Positions 11,801-23,571 are shown, counted from the stretch's first letter. The stretch is 64,000 bases of DNA from Nageia nagi (GCA_050084985.1 JBITNC010000001.1:163246001-163310000); one strand, 5' to 3'. A program made the numbers and translations. Notes: generated by a model from the sequence alone, not told the origin.

Positions 11801-13073
11801 GCTAGGCAAGAAACCATCAAAATGGTTCTCTCCATTGCTGCTAACAAAGGCTAGAAGGTATACCAATTGTATTTCAAGAGTGTATTCTTGAATGGATACC
11901 TTGATGAAGAGGTATTTGTTGCTTAGACCCAAGGTTTTGAAAAGCAAGGTAAAGAGCATCATGCTTACAGGTTGAACAAGGCCTTGTATGCCCTCAAGCA
12001 AGCCCCACGGGCTTGGTACTCATAGATAGATGGGTATTTCCAGAATTTTGGGTCCACAAGAAGTAAAAGTGAACCAACTTTATATTATAATCATGATGGT
12101 TCTGATGTTTTGTTGATTTGCCTTTATGTTGATGATCTTATTTACATGGGTAGCAATTCTAGATTGAATGATGCTTTCAAAAAGTCCATGATACAAGAAT
12201 TTGAAATGAAGAATCTTGGTCTTATGCACTATTTTCTTGGTTTGGAGGTATATCAAGATGATAAAGAAATTTTCATTTCTCAAACCAAGTCTGCTACTGA
12301 TTTGTTGCATAAGTTTGGCATGGATGATTGTATAGCTGTTATTACTCCCATTGTTCATGGAGAACACTTAAGTAAAGATGATGGGGCTGCTGAAGTTGAT
12401 GTGCATAATGACAGAAGCATAGTTGAGAGCTTGATGTTCTTAACAAATTCCCTGTCTGATATTTGTCATGCTGTTTCACTTGTGTCTAGGTACAAGAGTG
12501 CTCCTTTAGAGATTCATTTAAAGGCAGCCAAGATAATTCTCAGATATGTAAAAGGCACTCTGAATTTTGGCATACATTACCTCAAAAATAAGCATGTAAA
12601 ACTTGTTGGATATAGTGATAGTGATTGGGGTAATAACATAGATGATAGAAAATCAACTTCTGGCAATTGTTTCAACCTTGGTTTTGGTCTTGTTACATGT
12701 TCTTCTAGAAAACAAATAACAATTGCTTTATCCTTCACTGAGGCTGAATACATTGCCATTACCAATGCCAGTACACAAGTTTTGTGCAACCACTATGTTC
12801 TTTGATAACCAGAGTGTTATTCAGCTGGCCAAGAATCCTGTGCATCATTCCAGATCAAAACACTTTGATATGAAATACCATTTCATCCTGGACATGGTTG
12901 AGAACAAGATTGTCAATTTGCATTATTGCCAGATAGAGGAAAATCTGGTTGACTTGTTCACCAAGGGCATTGCTACATGTCAGTTTGTAAAGCTGAGAGA
13001 CTACTTGGTTAGCCCTCTCATCTTTAAGGGGGAGTATGTTGGAGATTTAAGTTTTGCAAATTCATCAGAATGA
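8853..13073 (+). pseudogene. Copia-2 gag-pol polyprotein, degenerate
   Basis: Gag is recognisable from IPEFNGEDYECW (about 8950), with a GRGRG-rich stretch and a zinc knuckle (CYYCNKYGHYEREC, about 9735). The protease motif is ILDTGCPNHMTG (about 9890). Integrase keeps D in LVHSDICGP, D in RTDRGGEF and E in NGVVERKNK (about 10480-10790). RT keeps YVDD (CLYVDDLIYMG, about 12120) and RNase H keeps FTEAEYIA (about 12735). Breaks: stops near 9105, 9137, 9198, 9684, 9999 and 10242; a frameshift near 10470; and stops in the RT near 11853, 11925 and 12024. Several replace Trp or Gln codons. The integrase segment 10391-11344 is the longest intact part. Confidence 0.92.
13026..13036 (+). other. Polypurine tract of Copia-2
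   Basis: AAGGGGGAGTA directly before the 3' LTR. Confidence 0.8.
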
Positions 13074-13488
13074 AACGCAACCATGTTTCATCTGTCTGTG
13101 GAAATGCTATTGCATTTTTGAAAATGCCCCTACGTTTTTGCTACCCTTTGTGTTCCTGAAAATGCCCTCATGGTTCTGGAGACATACCACGTTTCGTCAG
13201 AGTTTTTGATAGTTACGAGTATTTAAGATGTTTTCATTCGTTTTTCTTCCTTGCACGATGTTGTAAGGTTGGTTACTTCGTAGGGATGATGAGAGAGTGT
13301 CTCAGAACATGTTTGTAACTCCCATTTAGCTATTTTTGATCAGATTTGAGTGGATTTGTGTAACAGTCCATAGCATTCATTTTTGGTCCATGAGCTCAGA
13401 TCAGTTACTCATTGAGGTCCTATATATTGTACTTTGAATTTGCTAATTGAATTAGCTGTTGTGTTCTTAATTCTTTCTTATTCTCTCA
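13037..13488 (+). repeat. 3' LTR of Copia-2
   Basis: A 452-bp copy of the 5' LTR beginning TGTTGGAGATTTAAG after the polypurine tract and ending TCTCA. Divergence from the 5' copy is mostly transitions. Confidence 0.9.
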
Positions 13489-13493
13489 CACCC

Positions 13494-13790
13494 TTAATAA
13501 AAATAGGTTCCAATTCATCTTATTTTTTAATTGGGATCGGTTTGAATTACCTTGTATACAATACACTTATCAGTTTGATTTTGAACCTATGCAAGTGTTG
13601 GGTCAGGTATAAAGTGACATGGTTGTCTGAGAATTTTTTGCCTTGCACCACGGTAGATTTTGAATCTTTTCAACCCTTATGTTATAGTAAAAACCATTCT
13701 CCCTGCCTGTTTGGTTCCATTAGTAATTTACATACACAATAATAGTCAAAGTGTGAACAAACCATGAAACGTTTCTATGAAATGCATTAA
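13494..13790. other. Spacer, nothing recognised
   Basis: AT-rich DNA between Copia-2 and the Mutator-like relic. No motif, repeat or convincing reading frame was seen. Confidence 0.4.
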
Positions 13791-13799
13791 GAATAGATT

Positions 13800-15100
13800 T
13801 TAGCCATACTTATTTCAAATGCAGGTGGTAGGATTTAATGGTACCATTTATTTCTTGGCCAGCATGTGGCATGAAGTGAAAACATTTTGCCCACATGCTT
13901 ATCCTCCCATGTCAATGATCATTGAAGTACTTAACAAATGTAACTTGTTTTTTGTCCTCTTCTAGAAGCTTGATTGCGGAGGCAGTTGCAACATCCTCAT
14001 TGGGAGATGTATGCATAATCTCACCTAAACATTTTAATATCTCTCGATGAGGTACACCATCCTTTACTTTTGCTATAAGATTTTTTAGCCATGCTCATCG
14101 AATGTGCGAGATGCATAAATACATTTCGCATTTAAAAACCTCTATTTCAAAATACACATAATATGTTACTTAAAAAGTAAAAAATGTGTCACTTTTTCCA
14201 GACTCTATGTATGTTGAGGTAGAGGAAACATGTGAAAACTAGAAAACTCAAAACAAACCAGATATGATAGAAAACTTTGAAAAAATCGGGAAGATAGAAA
14301 AAATATAGAAATTGATAATACCTAATGGCATTTATCTCTGCTGTAGCATCATTGACCATGAATGCATTCAACATCTATGTAGGCTTGTGTACAACAATTT
14401 TGGTCTTGAGTTTCTCCATCTATTGCCTAATATATGAACTATATGTCCTAGAACAAATCCCCTAAGCAATGAGAAGTCCATTATGGTGAGAGTCAAATGC
14501 TAACAAAGTGTACAACATAAATTTCATTTTATTGGTTCCAAATGTTGAATCCATAGCTATTAGACTATTATGCCCATGTTTCATTGTCCACTTTAACTGT
14601 TGAGGTGTTTGAATGCCCAAAACAAATGGCTGCTCAAGTTCTCGAATCTCTTTAGTAAAGTACTGTTGGTAGTAGAATATATTTTCTGTATTATTGGTGA
14701 GGAAGTCATATCTTTCTGTTTGCCCTTTAAATAATGTAAATTTCTCGTGAACAATTTTTTGAGTTTTTTATGAATGGCATCCATTGATAATTCTAAAAAA
14801 AGTAAATTTTCAACCCACTCAAGCAAACTTTTACTATGTTGTGTAGCATGGTATGTTACAATGCTTTTGAAATCACCAATCTCTTGGTCATGGCAAATTT
14901 TGCCATCTTTATTAACATTTTCCATTTGAACGTAAGTTAGCAATGCTAGTTGAGGTTTCTTGACAATAATTTTAACACTAAAGTGGCATTGACATTCCTG
15001 TCTTGGGTGGTTTCGATCGAGTCTACTTTCTTCAACCTCTTGTCTTCTTCATAATACGCTTTAATTGGATCAATTTTTAAAAAATCTTTATATTTATATG
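13800..15100 (-). pseudogene. Mutator-like (MULE) transposase relic
   Basis: Read on the minus strand, fragments follow the order of a plant MULE transposase. A region with NKDGKICHDQEIGDF lies near 14890. A transposase core begins IAMDSTFGTNKMKF and continues to LLAFDSHHNG (about 14475-14565), with the Asp expected of the DDE domain. NAFMVNDATAEINAIR follows (about 14325-14370), then RAWLKNLIAKV near 14070. A downstream part has HAGQEINGTIKSYHLHLK (about 13815-13870), a phrase typical of the SWIM-zinc-finger MULE group. Reading needs frameshifts and stops (TGA at Trp positions), so this is dead. Terminal inverted repeats were not found. Confidence 0.7.
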
Positions 15101-15870
15101 AACACTAATATCTGGAAGGTTTACAAATTTATTGAGAGCATGACAAAATATACTATGAAAAACATTTTCGAATAGGTGTACAATTTGGAAGTTATGTTCT
15201 GAAGTAAAACAAATGAAAATTATACTGTATAACTGCATAGCATATAAAATGAATCAACACACAAAGTGTGTAACATCAACATATAGCATATTGTAATCAT
15301 AAATATCGGATGTATAATTACAACATTGATTAGATATAAGAAAAATATTAAATTACAATGCAAAAAATATTGTAATAAAACATAATATACTGAAGTAGAT
15401 CAATAATTTCAAGTACAGTACTAGTTGTAGACTTGCACAATATACTTGTTTTTTGTTTGAAAGCTTATTGGACATGATGAACATTTTGATTCACCTTCAA
15501 TGAAATCAACAACTTTATCCACCAGGATCCAAGCAATTGGACTTTGTCGCATCCTCGATTGCCCACCATTTCGCATTAAATATATTCAGGAAAAAATATT
15601 CCATCAGTGAGTTTATTTAAAGGGAGAGAGTTAATCATATCTCACTTTCGTACAATGCTTGCTAGTTTGACGTTTGAAAAAATTCAACCACACAACTTTT
15701 TGGTCTTTCAGGAACTATATGTGGTGTGTAATTAATCCAAATAATCTGAAAACAAAAATTCGAAATGTCATTTAACAATTCAGTTTTTAAAGTCGTGCAT
15801 GCATATTTCTAAAAGTAAATATTTTTTTTATCAGTTCCATAGGTTTATTGTTTATAAACTTAGAGAAATT
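15101..15870. other. AT-rich stretch, possibly the 5' remains of the MULE
   Basis: A few minus-strand phrases (for example near 15560 and 15700) could be N-terminal transposase remnants, but none is strong enough to call. No repeat structure or other gene was seen. Confidence 0.35.
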
Positions 15871-15879
15871 CAATTGATG

Positions 15880-16770
15880 TATATGATTTGTAAAGACATA
15901 TGTTGGTTAGTTTGTTGGTTTATCTTGTTCAATGCCATGATTAGGTTTTCCGTAGAGTTTTGATTCTTTGAAAGATGTTATGTTGGTTTAAGTGTTTAAA
16001 GCGGTATCTATTGCCTTTGGCTTGGAGCTATTGGGTAGTTATGACACAATGAATGCTGGTGGTTGACCACATAATGCTTCATATGGTGTCAATTTGGCGT
16101 AAGAGTGGTAGAAGGTGTTGTGTCAATATTCGGTAAGAGGGAGCCATTGAATCTAATGAACTAATGGTTAGGAATGAGGCGTCTAAGGTAGGTTTTCAAA
16201 CATTTTTTGATGGCTTTACTTGATCATCTATTTGTGGGTGATAGGTTGAGCTATGCTTTAAGGTGATACCTTGCTATTTGAACAATTCTTGCCATAACTT
16301 AGTGGTGAAAGTGAGATCACGATTGTTGATGATTGAATGTGATATCCCATTAAGTTAGAATATTTGGTTCATGAAGATTTTGGTGGCAATGATTGCTATG
16401 TAGGGATGCCCTAGTGCATATAAACAAGCTTACTTGGTAAGCTAGAACAACATTATGAATATGATAGTTTTACCACCAAAAGTTGGAATCCTTTCAATGA
16501 AATCCATGGATATATTAGACTAAATTATGGAAGGAATATGGAGTGGTAGGAGAAGAGATGGAGACTTAATTGTTTTCCCTTTTCATTATTGCCAAGCGTC
16601 ATAAGTGTCCACAAACTCCTTGATATTTTTTTTTGTACTTTCCCATAAGAATTCCTTTTTCACACTTTGGTAGGTACATAAGTGTCCTCTGATTGGCATG
16701 GAATGCATCTCATGAAGTAGTCTAGTCTCGATGATCGATGTGGTAGAGATTACCAAGTGTTCCTCGTGTA
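15880..16770 (-). pseudogene. Gypsy-P integrase remnant
   Basis: Minus-strand text includes SMDFIERIPTFGGK (about 16485-16530), a core segment ending LWQELFK (about 16285) and HNTFYHSYAKLTPYEAL (about 16065-16120), which are standard chromoviral integrase landmarks. A TGA replaces Trp just before HNTFYHS. The zinc-binding region near 16650-16760 has lost its second Cys pair. It is not functional. Confidence 0.75.
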
Positions 16771-16819
16771 GTATTCCACCCTACTAGGAGTAATTGTGAT
16801 GGGATGCTTGATTTACCAT

Positions 16820-17330
16820 TAGGCCCTTGATGTTTTTGGAGAGTTGTGGATCATTGATCCATTTCGTCTATTCCTCCTTAAACCATACTTTTCTAGGAAA
16901 ATACAAAGCATAAAGTGTGCATATTTCCTCAAGTAGACGAGAGAGTGTGTTTGCCACCACGTTCGCCTTACCCTTGTAGTAAATGATCTCATAATCATAG
17001 GCAATGAGTTTGGAAAGGAGACTCGTTGTTCCAAAAGTACTTTAAGATATGATGGTAAATTTTGATTTGGAAATGCCCTTCTAGGAGATATGGGCTTTAG
17101 TGAGTCATTGGTTGAACGATTGCAAGAATTTTCTTTTTATAAGTTGATTTATCAAGGTTCTTGCCAATCAAAGTCTTGCTCATGAGTGCAAGTGGATCCC
17201 TTCTTGCATGAGCATAGTGCCAATGCCTACCCAACATGCATCATTCTTAATGTGAAATGTTTTGGTGAAGTTCAACATAGTGAGCATTGTTGTGGTGCAT
17301 GTGTGAGCTTCAATTGATGAAATGCCAACT
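16820..17330 (-). pseudogene. Gypsy-P RNase H remnant
   Basis: Fragments such as NFTKTFHIKNDA with GIGTMLMQEG (about 17200-17280) and the family-typical end near NTLSRLLEE (about 16930) are seen on the minus strand, in several frames. RNase H removes the RNA template during element replication. Stops and frameshifts make this a relic. Confidence 0.7.
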
Positions 17331-17434
17331 CAACCATTTTCATCCAGGTGAATGACTTCCTTTTTAGCTTGGTAGTGAGGGGCATGACTATAGTACTTTA
17401 GTCTTTGACAAACTTTTGTTAGTAGCCTATGAGA
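17330..17434 (-). pseudogene. Gypsy-P RT, C-terminal piece
   Basis: This piece carries the connection after the RT palm. Its text continues directly from the FLG at 18414 when the solo LTR and one copy of the CCCAA duplication are left out. The joint falls inside the conserved FLGL(T)GYY region of Gypsy RTs. Confidence 0.7.
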
Positions 17435-17439
17435 CCCAA

Positions 17440-18408
17440 TGTAATGCCCCCAATTTCGAGAAACCTTGTTGAAGGCATAGCTTTCCTCACAATCCATGGA
17501 TCGTTGATTTGTCTTTTGGAATGAATAGAGAATCTTGTGCCAATCGTTTTGATAGGTCACACAACATGGTTGCGTCAAGAAATGGGGAAGATATGGACTT
17601 TCGAAGATTTGCCCCTGGGAGCCAGTTTCCTATTATCGTGTGCGTGGGACCCAATTTATTAATATTGTATTTAGTATTGTTTGTGATACTTATAATTAAT
17701 GGTTTGGCCCTATGAGGGGTATTAGGAGTGAATTATATTTAGATTAGGAGTCTTTGTTATTTTATAATAAAAGTGGGCCATGTTTTGTAATAAGGAAATA
17801 TATTATTCCTTAATTGCCCAACGTCTAGCTTAGGAGTCATTTGTCAATTAAGAGTTATTTATATTTTTGGGTTGGGTCGGCCAACCACAAATTAGAATTG
17901 GACTTCTATAAAATGGAAGTGAGCACCTCATTTGAAGACATCATCTTGTGCATTCGATCTTGGATCATTCGGAGCTTACGGATGCTTACCTTCTCTACCT
18001 TCTAGGGCTTAGGGCTACTCCTTAATCTAGAAGTGGCTCATCTACACTTCTACATCCCTTGGAGAGCTTGCACCTATCATTCTTGCCACTTGGGAGATTG
18101 CGCCAATCTCGAATGTGAATGAATGTTCTTATATATTTCTCCTATGCGTCTATCTTCTTTGTGCATGGGAATGTATGCGAATTGAGTACTTTTGGAGCTA
18201 CATTTTTGTTACATAACAAATTTAATTTGTGCTCTAGTTTTGGTCATATTCACATGTTATGAGAGCTTTATATCAGATTTGGCTATTGCTGTTATATTCC
18301 AATTTTGAGCGCATGTTTGGATGGTTAATGAGCATGTTCATTGATGCCCTAATTTGTGAATGCGGAATTGAATGCTAAATTGGATAAAACCTAGAAAGGT
18401 ACATTACA
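17440..18408 (+). repeat. Solo Gypsy LTR (LTR-A) inside the Gypsy-P RT
   Basis: A 969-bp unit with TGTAATGCCCCC at the start and ATTACA at the end, flanked by a perfect CCCAA target duplication (17435-17439, 18409-18413). A TATA-like TCTATAAAA lies at 17905. Its first about 130 bp and later segments match the minus-strand LTR at 34069-34980, so the two are members of one family. No internal element sequence is present, as expected after LTR-LTR recombination. Confidence 0.9.
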
Positions 18409-18413
18409 CCCAA

Positions 18414-18651
18414 AAATCCTTATATTCTTTTCAAGGTGTGGGGTTTTGGCCATTCTTTCATTTTCATTATCTTTTTTAGATCTACTTGCTTAAAGGCATG
18501 TGCCCTAGTTACTTGACTATTTGCACCCACAAGCGCATTTGGAGTTCTTGATATAGAATTGGTTTTCTCAAAGTAATTGCAATGTGTTATTAAGGTGTTG
18601 GATATGGTCTCTCCAATATTTGCTATAAATAAGGATATCATCAAAGAATAC
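18414..18651 (-). pseudogene. Gypsy-P RT, catalytic palm piece
   Basis: Minus-strand FLIVFFDDILIYSKYW (about 18610-18660) is the RT active site (the F/YxDD box with both Asp residues). It is followed by DHIQHLNNTLQLL, then a stop and frame changes, and ends with GFLG at the CCCAA duplication. Confidence 0.85.
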
Positions 18652-19067
18652 TATTAGAAATTGAGTTGAGTTGACCGGGCAATTCACTTGGTTTCAACAT
18701 TCTGTTCGAGTTACTAACAAAATGCAACTGGTCAGAGTGTTTCATCAAGAAATGCGTAGGCGTTTTGTACCTTGCGCGTTTCATCAATATTTTTGGCATC
18801 TTTCCAGTTTTAGTGTGTTTTGGCATTTTTCTATCTTGTTTGATTAGCATACATTGTGTGGATTGTCGTTGTAATCATAAGGAACATGTAGGAATGTAGT
18901 TTAGTGGTTTATTATTGTATTGAAAAAGATTTTACATTGTTTTCTAGTAGATTTAGTTGTACATGAGAATATCAATCTCAAATTGTACTCTATATTCTAG
19001 TTGCATTAGTGAACTATACATATATAATGTTTCGTTTGATAATATAATTCAATGAGCATATTTCTCA
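18652..19067 (+). repeat. Solo Copia-like LTR inside the Gypsy-P RT
   Basis: A 416-bp insertion between two RT segments. Flanking pentamers are AATAC (18647-18651) and GATAC (19068-19072). The insertion begins TATTAGAAATTGAG, readable as TGTTAGAA with one change, and ends TCTCA. It contains cgttt/gcgtttcatc motifs like those in the two Copia LTRs in this window. The plus orientation is chosen from the TGTTAGAA-like start. Confidence 0.65.
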
Positions 19068-19072
19068 GATAC

Positions 19073-19155
19073 CTATACAAATATCCAAAGATAGGGTTTC
19101 AAGATATAATTCATTAAAGTTTGGAAGGTGGAGGGTGTACTAGGGAATGACATCA
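19073..19155 (-). pseudogene. Gypsy-P RT, fingers/palm piece
   Basis: Minus-strand text runs through FRVMSFPSTPSTFQTLMN to LKPYLWIFV, matching the conserved Gypsy MPFGL...FQ block. It continues on the left with the FFDD piece and on the right with the text beyond the hAT element, showing that both neighbours are insertions. Confidence 0.85.
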
Positions 19156-19163
19156 CTCTAAAC

Positions 19164-22100
19164 CAAGGTTCCATGGTGAGTCGGGAGCGGCGGAGGTTCA
19201 TTTTTAGGGAGCGTCTCTGATTCAGCAGATGGAGCAGCTAGTAAAAAATCCCTAGGTTTTTTAGATTTTTTCTTGTTCACTGTTTCTAATTCATTTTTAC
19301 TATCAACTATATACCAAATATGAATTTAAATTACAAAACATAATCAAGTATGAATTTGAAAGGTAAAAACTAGAAACGAGAAATCAGAGCGAGCCATAAT
19401 GTCATTAAGTGACAAACAACTAACAAGTTTGCATCATTGGTACATAATGTCATAATATCAAAATGAGTCCTAATGTCATAGTAGCGAAATGCCAAAGGCA
19501 CAAAATAACAAAAACTATCAAGTATTAATACCATCAAACGGCTCTAGCCTCTAAGGCTCTAAGTCAAATCCTTTGGTTCTAAGGACTCATGTGCCCCTAA
19601 TATATTTTGATTGTAGTTAGAATCAACATCCTTCTCATACATATCATGATCATCTGATGAGCTTCCCTCATCATCCAACTGGATACACTCTATATCCAAT
19701 GGCAATCCTATCAACCACTGAGCATCATCATCAACCTCCTGACTAGCTGCCTCTACAGGATCAATATCCCATCGTGAAAGTGGACTAGCTTTATACTCTG
19801 GCTTCACCCTTTCACGAAGGTGAAGATAACTATGCACCGCTACTAGCTTCTTTGCTCTCTTTGGGGTAAGCTTGTTCCTCCTCATGCTGTGGATGAAGCC
19901 ATATGTGGACCAATTCCTCTCTGCAGCAGAGGAACTACCGACCTACAAACAAATTTGTCATTTGATAAAATTAGAATTAGAAGCATGAAACATCAAAGTT
20001 CAAACAATTTGAATTATTCAAATTTGAAATTTCTTCTACTAACCTGAGAATGGAGCCTAACTGCAAGTTGCCTCAATTTTGGAGCATCATCCCCATATAG
20101 ATCACACCATCCAATGGGATCACTTTGGGCAATGGTAGCCCTATCCTCTCTACACTCTAGTGTGCTAAAACGAGGACTCTTTTAAGTCTTGAAAATTGCA
20201 TGAATTGTTTTCTAAGGGTGGCAGTTTCTTCTGATATATATACCTTTTTCAAGAACTTCATGAATCCATTTTTCACTTCTGAATCATTAACGGGTATATT
20301 TTTGTCTTCCTTGGGCACATACCATTTCGGATTTCGAGCATGGGCAGCCATATGCATTGGGGTGTTCATCTTAGTCCACCTATAAGAAATTAAAAAATAA
20401 AGTTAAAAACTTAAAACTACAAAGTACAAACAACAATGAATCAACGTTTGTTACATTTCTTATGGTTACCTGTTCTTTATAATGGGAAGAATGTAGTTTG
20501 TATAAAATGAGGGATCTTTGGCAGTAATGATATCTTTCATTCGCTCAACCATGCTATCAAAAGTCTCATATATTTCTCTTAAATTAGGAGAATCTGTATC
20601 ACCATATCTAATGACATCATGGATTGGAGCAATGAAAGTAACCATGTACCTACAAGGATTAAAAAAAAAAAAAGTTAAAAAACTACATCGTAATATAAAC
20701 AATCAATAACAAAAAATTTAAATGAAATTTCATTTACCTAATTTCATTCCATCGACTATCATTTAAGATTTTCAATCTATGTGCTTTTCCCTCATTTGAA
20801 TTAGATTCCTTCCCCTTCTTCCATTTTGATGACACTAACATGGATTGGAGTGGTTGCTGTAACTCAAACATCCTCTCCAAGAGAAGGTAATATGTGGCAT
20901 ATCTTGTTTCAGTAGGTTTGATGAACTCCTATGAGAAGCACCGAAACAAGGCTATTGATGTGTGATGGTTGCAAATAAACATTTGCATCTTTTTAGCCTC
21001 TTGAACTATATCCTTCACCCATTCGATTTTTCCAATATCTCTCAAAGCACTGTTCAAAGCATGCACACAATATGGAGTTCAATAAATATGTTTAAAAGTG
21101 GACTCGACCAATTTATGTGCTCTCTTACAAATAGGGCCTGCATCTGTAATGAGCTGGAAGACATCAAAATATTAAAATTAAAATTAAAATATTAAATATT
21201 GAAAAATTAAAAGCAAAACAAATAAAATGAAAAGTATAAATACTATAAAATTAAAAATAAAATAGCAAAATAACTTTACCTGCACAACATTGGATGGGCC
21301 AACATCCTCAATAGCTTGCTTCAAGAGATGAAACTGGAACTCTGAATCATTTTTCTTCCCAGGGCAATCAATAGCTTGAAGAAAAAAAGGATCATCTGGA
21401 CATGTAACAATTATATTGATGAGTGGATGCTGACGAATGTCAGTCCATCCATCCATCACTATGGAACACCCATTATGTACCCATGATGTTTTCATTGTAT
21501 GCATCATCAAAGTACATTTAGCATAATGCTTCTCCGAAAGACTAGTACGAAGTCTAGTCTCCCTAGGAAGAACATATGAAGGCCTTGCTTCCCTTACTTT
21601 TTCAAATGCATCTTTGAAATAGGGTGACCGTGCAAGATGGAAGGGCAACCCATGTGCATAAAAAAAGAAACCCAAAGCATGATCAACAATTTCTTTTGCT
21701 TGTATATTCAATGCATCATGTATGTTCCCTTTTTTTCTTGATGGAGGCAATGTAGGATTCGGTAAATTAGAAGAAGCAAGGTGTGTGGAAGAAGATGCAT
21801 ATGGACTGGTAGTGGGAGATGGATGGGTAGGAGTAGGGCGGCTAGATTAAATATTCTCATTTCTTTGTTCTTTTAAATTAGGTTTAGTGCCCATATGTGT
21901 AATCCTTATAGTTTGTGCAAATTGGAATTTGTTTACATTTGGACACTTTCTCACCCCACATCCTGTTTTATGTGAGAGGTGTGCATCTAGCCTAGTATAG
22001 CTTTCTGTAAATCTAGTTGAACAAAAATTACAAACACTTTTTTCCCTCCTTTGGTTGAACTTGAAGTATTTTTTGCCATGGGATCATTTCTAAAAAATTG

Positions 22101-22805
22101 CTATAGAGGTTTTTTGGAATTAAATGGTCCTACGACAAATGGTTTTAACAACATATAGGGACAATCAAAATTAATTGTGCCAAAATTGTTGCCCCTAGAA
22201 GTTTGTGATTGTTGAGTTTGTACATGATGCATATTTATGTTTACATTTTGGATTTCAATTTCTTCATCACTTCCACTTTCATTTCCAGGAACAAAAGCCT
22301 CACTATCACTATCCATTTTGATTTTAGATTCTGGATAAAAAAAAATTTAAAATCAAAATGTAACTCTTTACAATATCTAAAATTTTTAAGAATCTAACTA
22401 GTAAGAAATAGAGAGAAAGAAATCTACCTTGTTGTCCTCCTCCTTGCTATAGTTTTTCCTTCTTCACTCCTTTTAGTCCTCTCTCGTTGTTGCTATGTTT
22501 TTTCTTCCTCATTGTTTTTTATTGGGGCTGCACAAAAAATAGGAGAATTGAAACTAAGATTGAGAGGTTATAGTCACCTTTTAGGGTTTGGAGGGGGGTG
22601 GGGGCATGAGTGGGACCCACCCCTATTCATTTTATTTCAAGGTTTAAGTTTTTTTTTTTTTTTAATTTTTTAAAACCTTGGGCAAATTATTTTTCCACCG
22701 GAGCGGTTGGACGCTCTGGTGGCTCTCCGAACAGGGGCAAGGTCCCGATCTGCTCCGGTCCATCGGAAGTGTCGGGAGCCGCTTCGGCGCTTTGGTGGAC
22801 CCTTG
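19164..22805 (-). mobile_element. hAT DNA transposon (hAT-1), full length
   Basis: A 3642-bp element with a perfect 8-bp target duplication CTCTAAAC at 19156-19163 and 22806-22813; eight bases is the hAT signature length. The ends are imperfect inverted repeats: CAAGGTTCCATGG on the left against CAAGGGTCCACCA read inward from the right. It sits inside the Gypsy-P RT and encodes a transposase on the minus strand. GC-rich subterminal sequence (about 19170-19215 and 22690-22800) contrasts with the AT-rich body. Confidence 0.93.
19559..22316 (-). pseudogene. hAT-1 transposase (BED finger, DUF659, dimerisation domain), multi-exon
   Basis: An acidic N terminus starts at 22316 (MDSDSEAFVPGNESGSDEE). 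A BED-type zinc finger follows (VCNFCSTRF ... HLSHKTGCGVRKC, about 21930-22060), then a DUF659 block with VMDGWTDIRQHPLIN (about 21190-21750) ending at a GT donor near 21278. A further exon (about 20735-21165) has DAGPICKRAHKLVES and VKDIVQEAKKMQMF. Other exons lie at about 20466-20650 and 20050-20370 (GWCDLYGDDAPKLRQLA). The C-terminal dimerisation signature is AAERNWSTYGFIHS (about 19885-19930), and the last exon runs to 19559. Stops interrupt the 20.7-21.2 kb exon (TGA for Trp near 21080, TAG near 20930), and frameshifts lie near 20165 and 22065. It is well preserved for this window but not intact. Confidence 0.85.
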
Positions 22806-22813
22806 CTCTAAAC

Positions 22814-23070
22814 GCATAATGATTTTCATATATTTAAAAATCCAATTTAGGAATGGCATTGTTGCTCGTGCAGATTTGGTGGTAGCTTGAGCAAAGGTCC
22901 AATATAATGAAGAATAACACCCTATGGTATTCATCCAATAAGTCATTGATGATCAAATCAAGACATTTATCCTTGATGGTTTGTCAATTTAGCTTTAGAA
23001 GTCCAAACACATCCTTTAGGATCCATCATTTTTTTGACTAACAAGATGGGGTTGAGAAGGTTTTGACATT
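22814..23070 (-). pseudogene. Gypsy-P RT, N-terminal piece
   Basis: Minus-strand landmarks are LVSQKNDGS (near 23040), DDLLDEYHRV and LDLCSSYHQI, then NHYAFR running straight into the 19073-19155 piece across the hAT duplication. These match the start of Gypsy reverse transcriptase. Several frames are needed. Confidence 0.8.
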
Positions 23071-23571
23071 AGGTTAGATGAATTTGAAATTCAATAGTTC
23101 CTTGACCATCTTCTCAATCTCATTCTTTTGGTTATATGGGTATCTATATGACCTTATTTTTGGTAGGAGGCTTCTTCTAATCCAGCGAATATGGTGGTCT
23201 TATTGTATGATTGGGGTAACTCAATTGACTTTGCAAATACATTGTCATACTTGATGATCATTTGCATTTTTGGTTGAAGTTCTATTGTTGAGATTGAGGC
23301 CAACTGTATTTGATAGAATTGTGCAAGCACTCCATGATGATCCTTCTTCAGACATTTCTCCATTCAATGTGACTAGACAATTTATGAGGAGTCTGCTTGT
23401 AGCATCTTGAGAGTGAGATTTACCTTCAATTTTACATTGCATCCATAGTCCAAACAAATCCTATAATATTGGGACAAGAGTTCTCAACCATTGATACCTT
23501 AAGACCAAGTTAAATCCCCCCAATTCAAGGGCATAGAAATCTTATTGTAGTTGATAGCCCTCAATGTTTAG

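Larger units (their letters stand above)
8362..13488 (+). mobile_element. Complete Ty1/Copia retrotransposon (Copia-2)
   Basis: A 5127-bp element with LTRs 8362-8808 and 13037-13488, a primer site at 8812 and a polypurine tract at 13026. Flanking pentamers are TACCC (8357-8361) and CACCC (13489-13493), a target duplication with one mismatch. The 5' LTR now ends TG instead of CA, which fits one A-to-G change. The gene order is Copia and the proteins resemble Copia-1, but this copy has more stops, so it is a related family member and not a duplicate. Confidence 0.92.

Noticed and set aside
2869-13073. Endogenous pararetrovirus instead of retrotransposon
   Set aside because: Both elements have LTRs, target duplications and the Copia gene order with integrase before RT; no movement or coat protein was seen.
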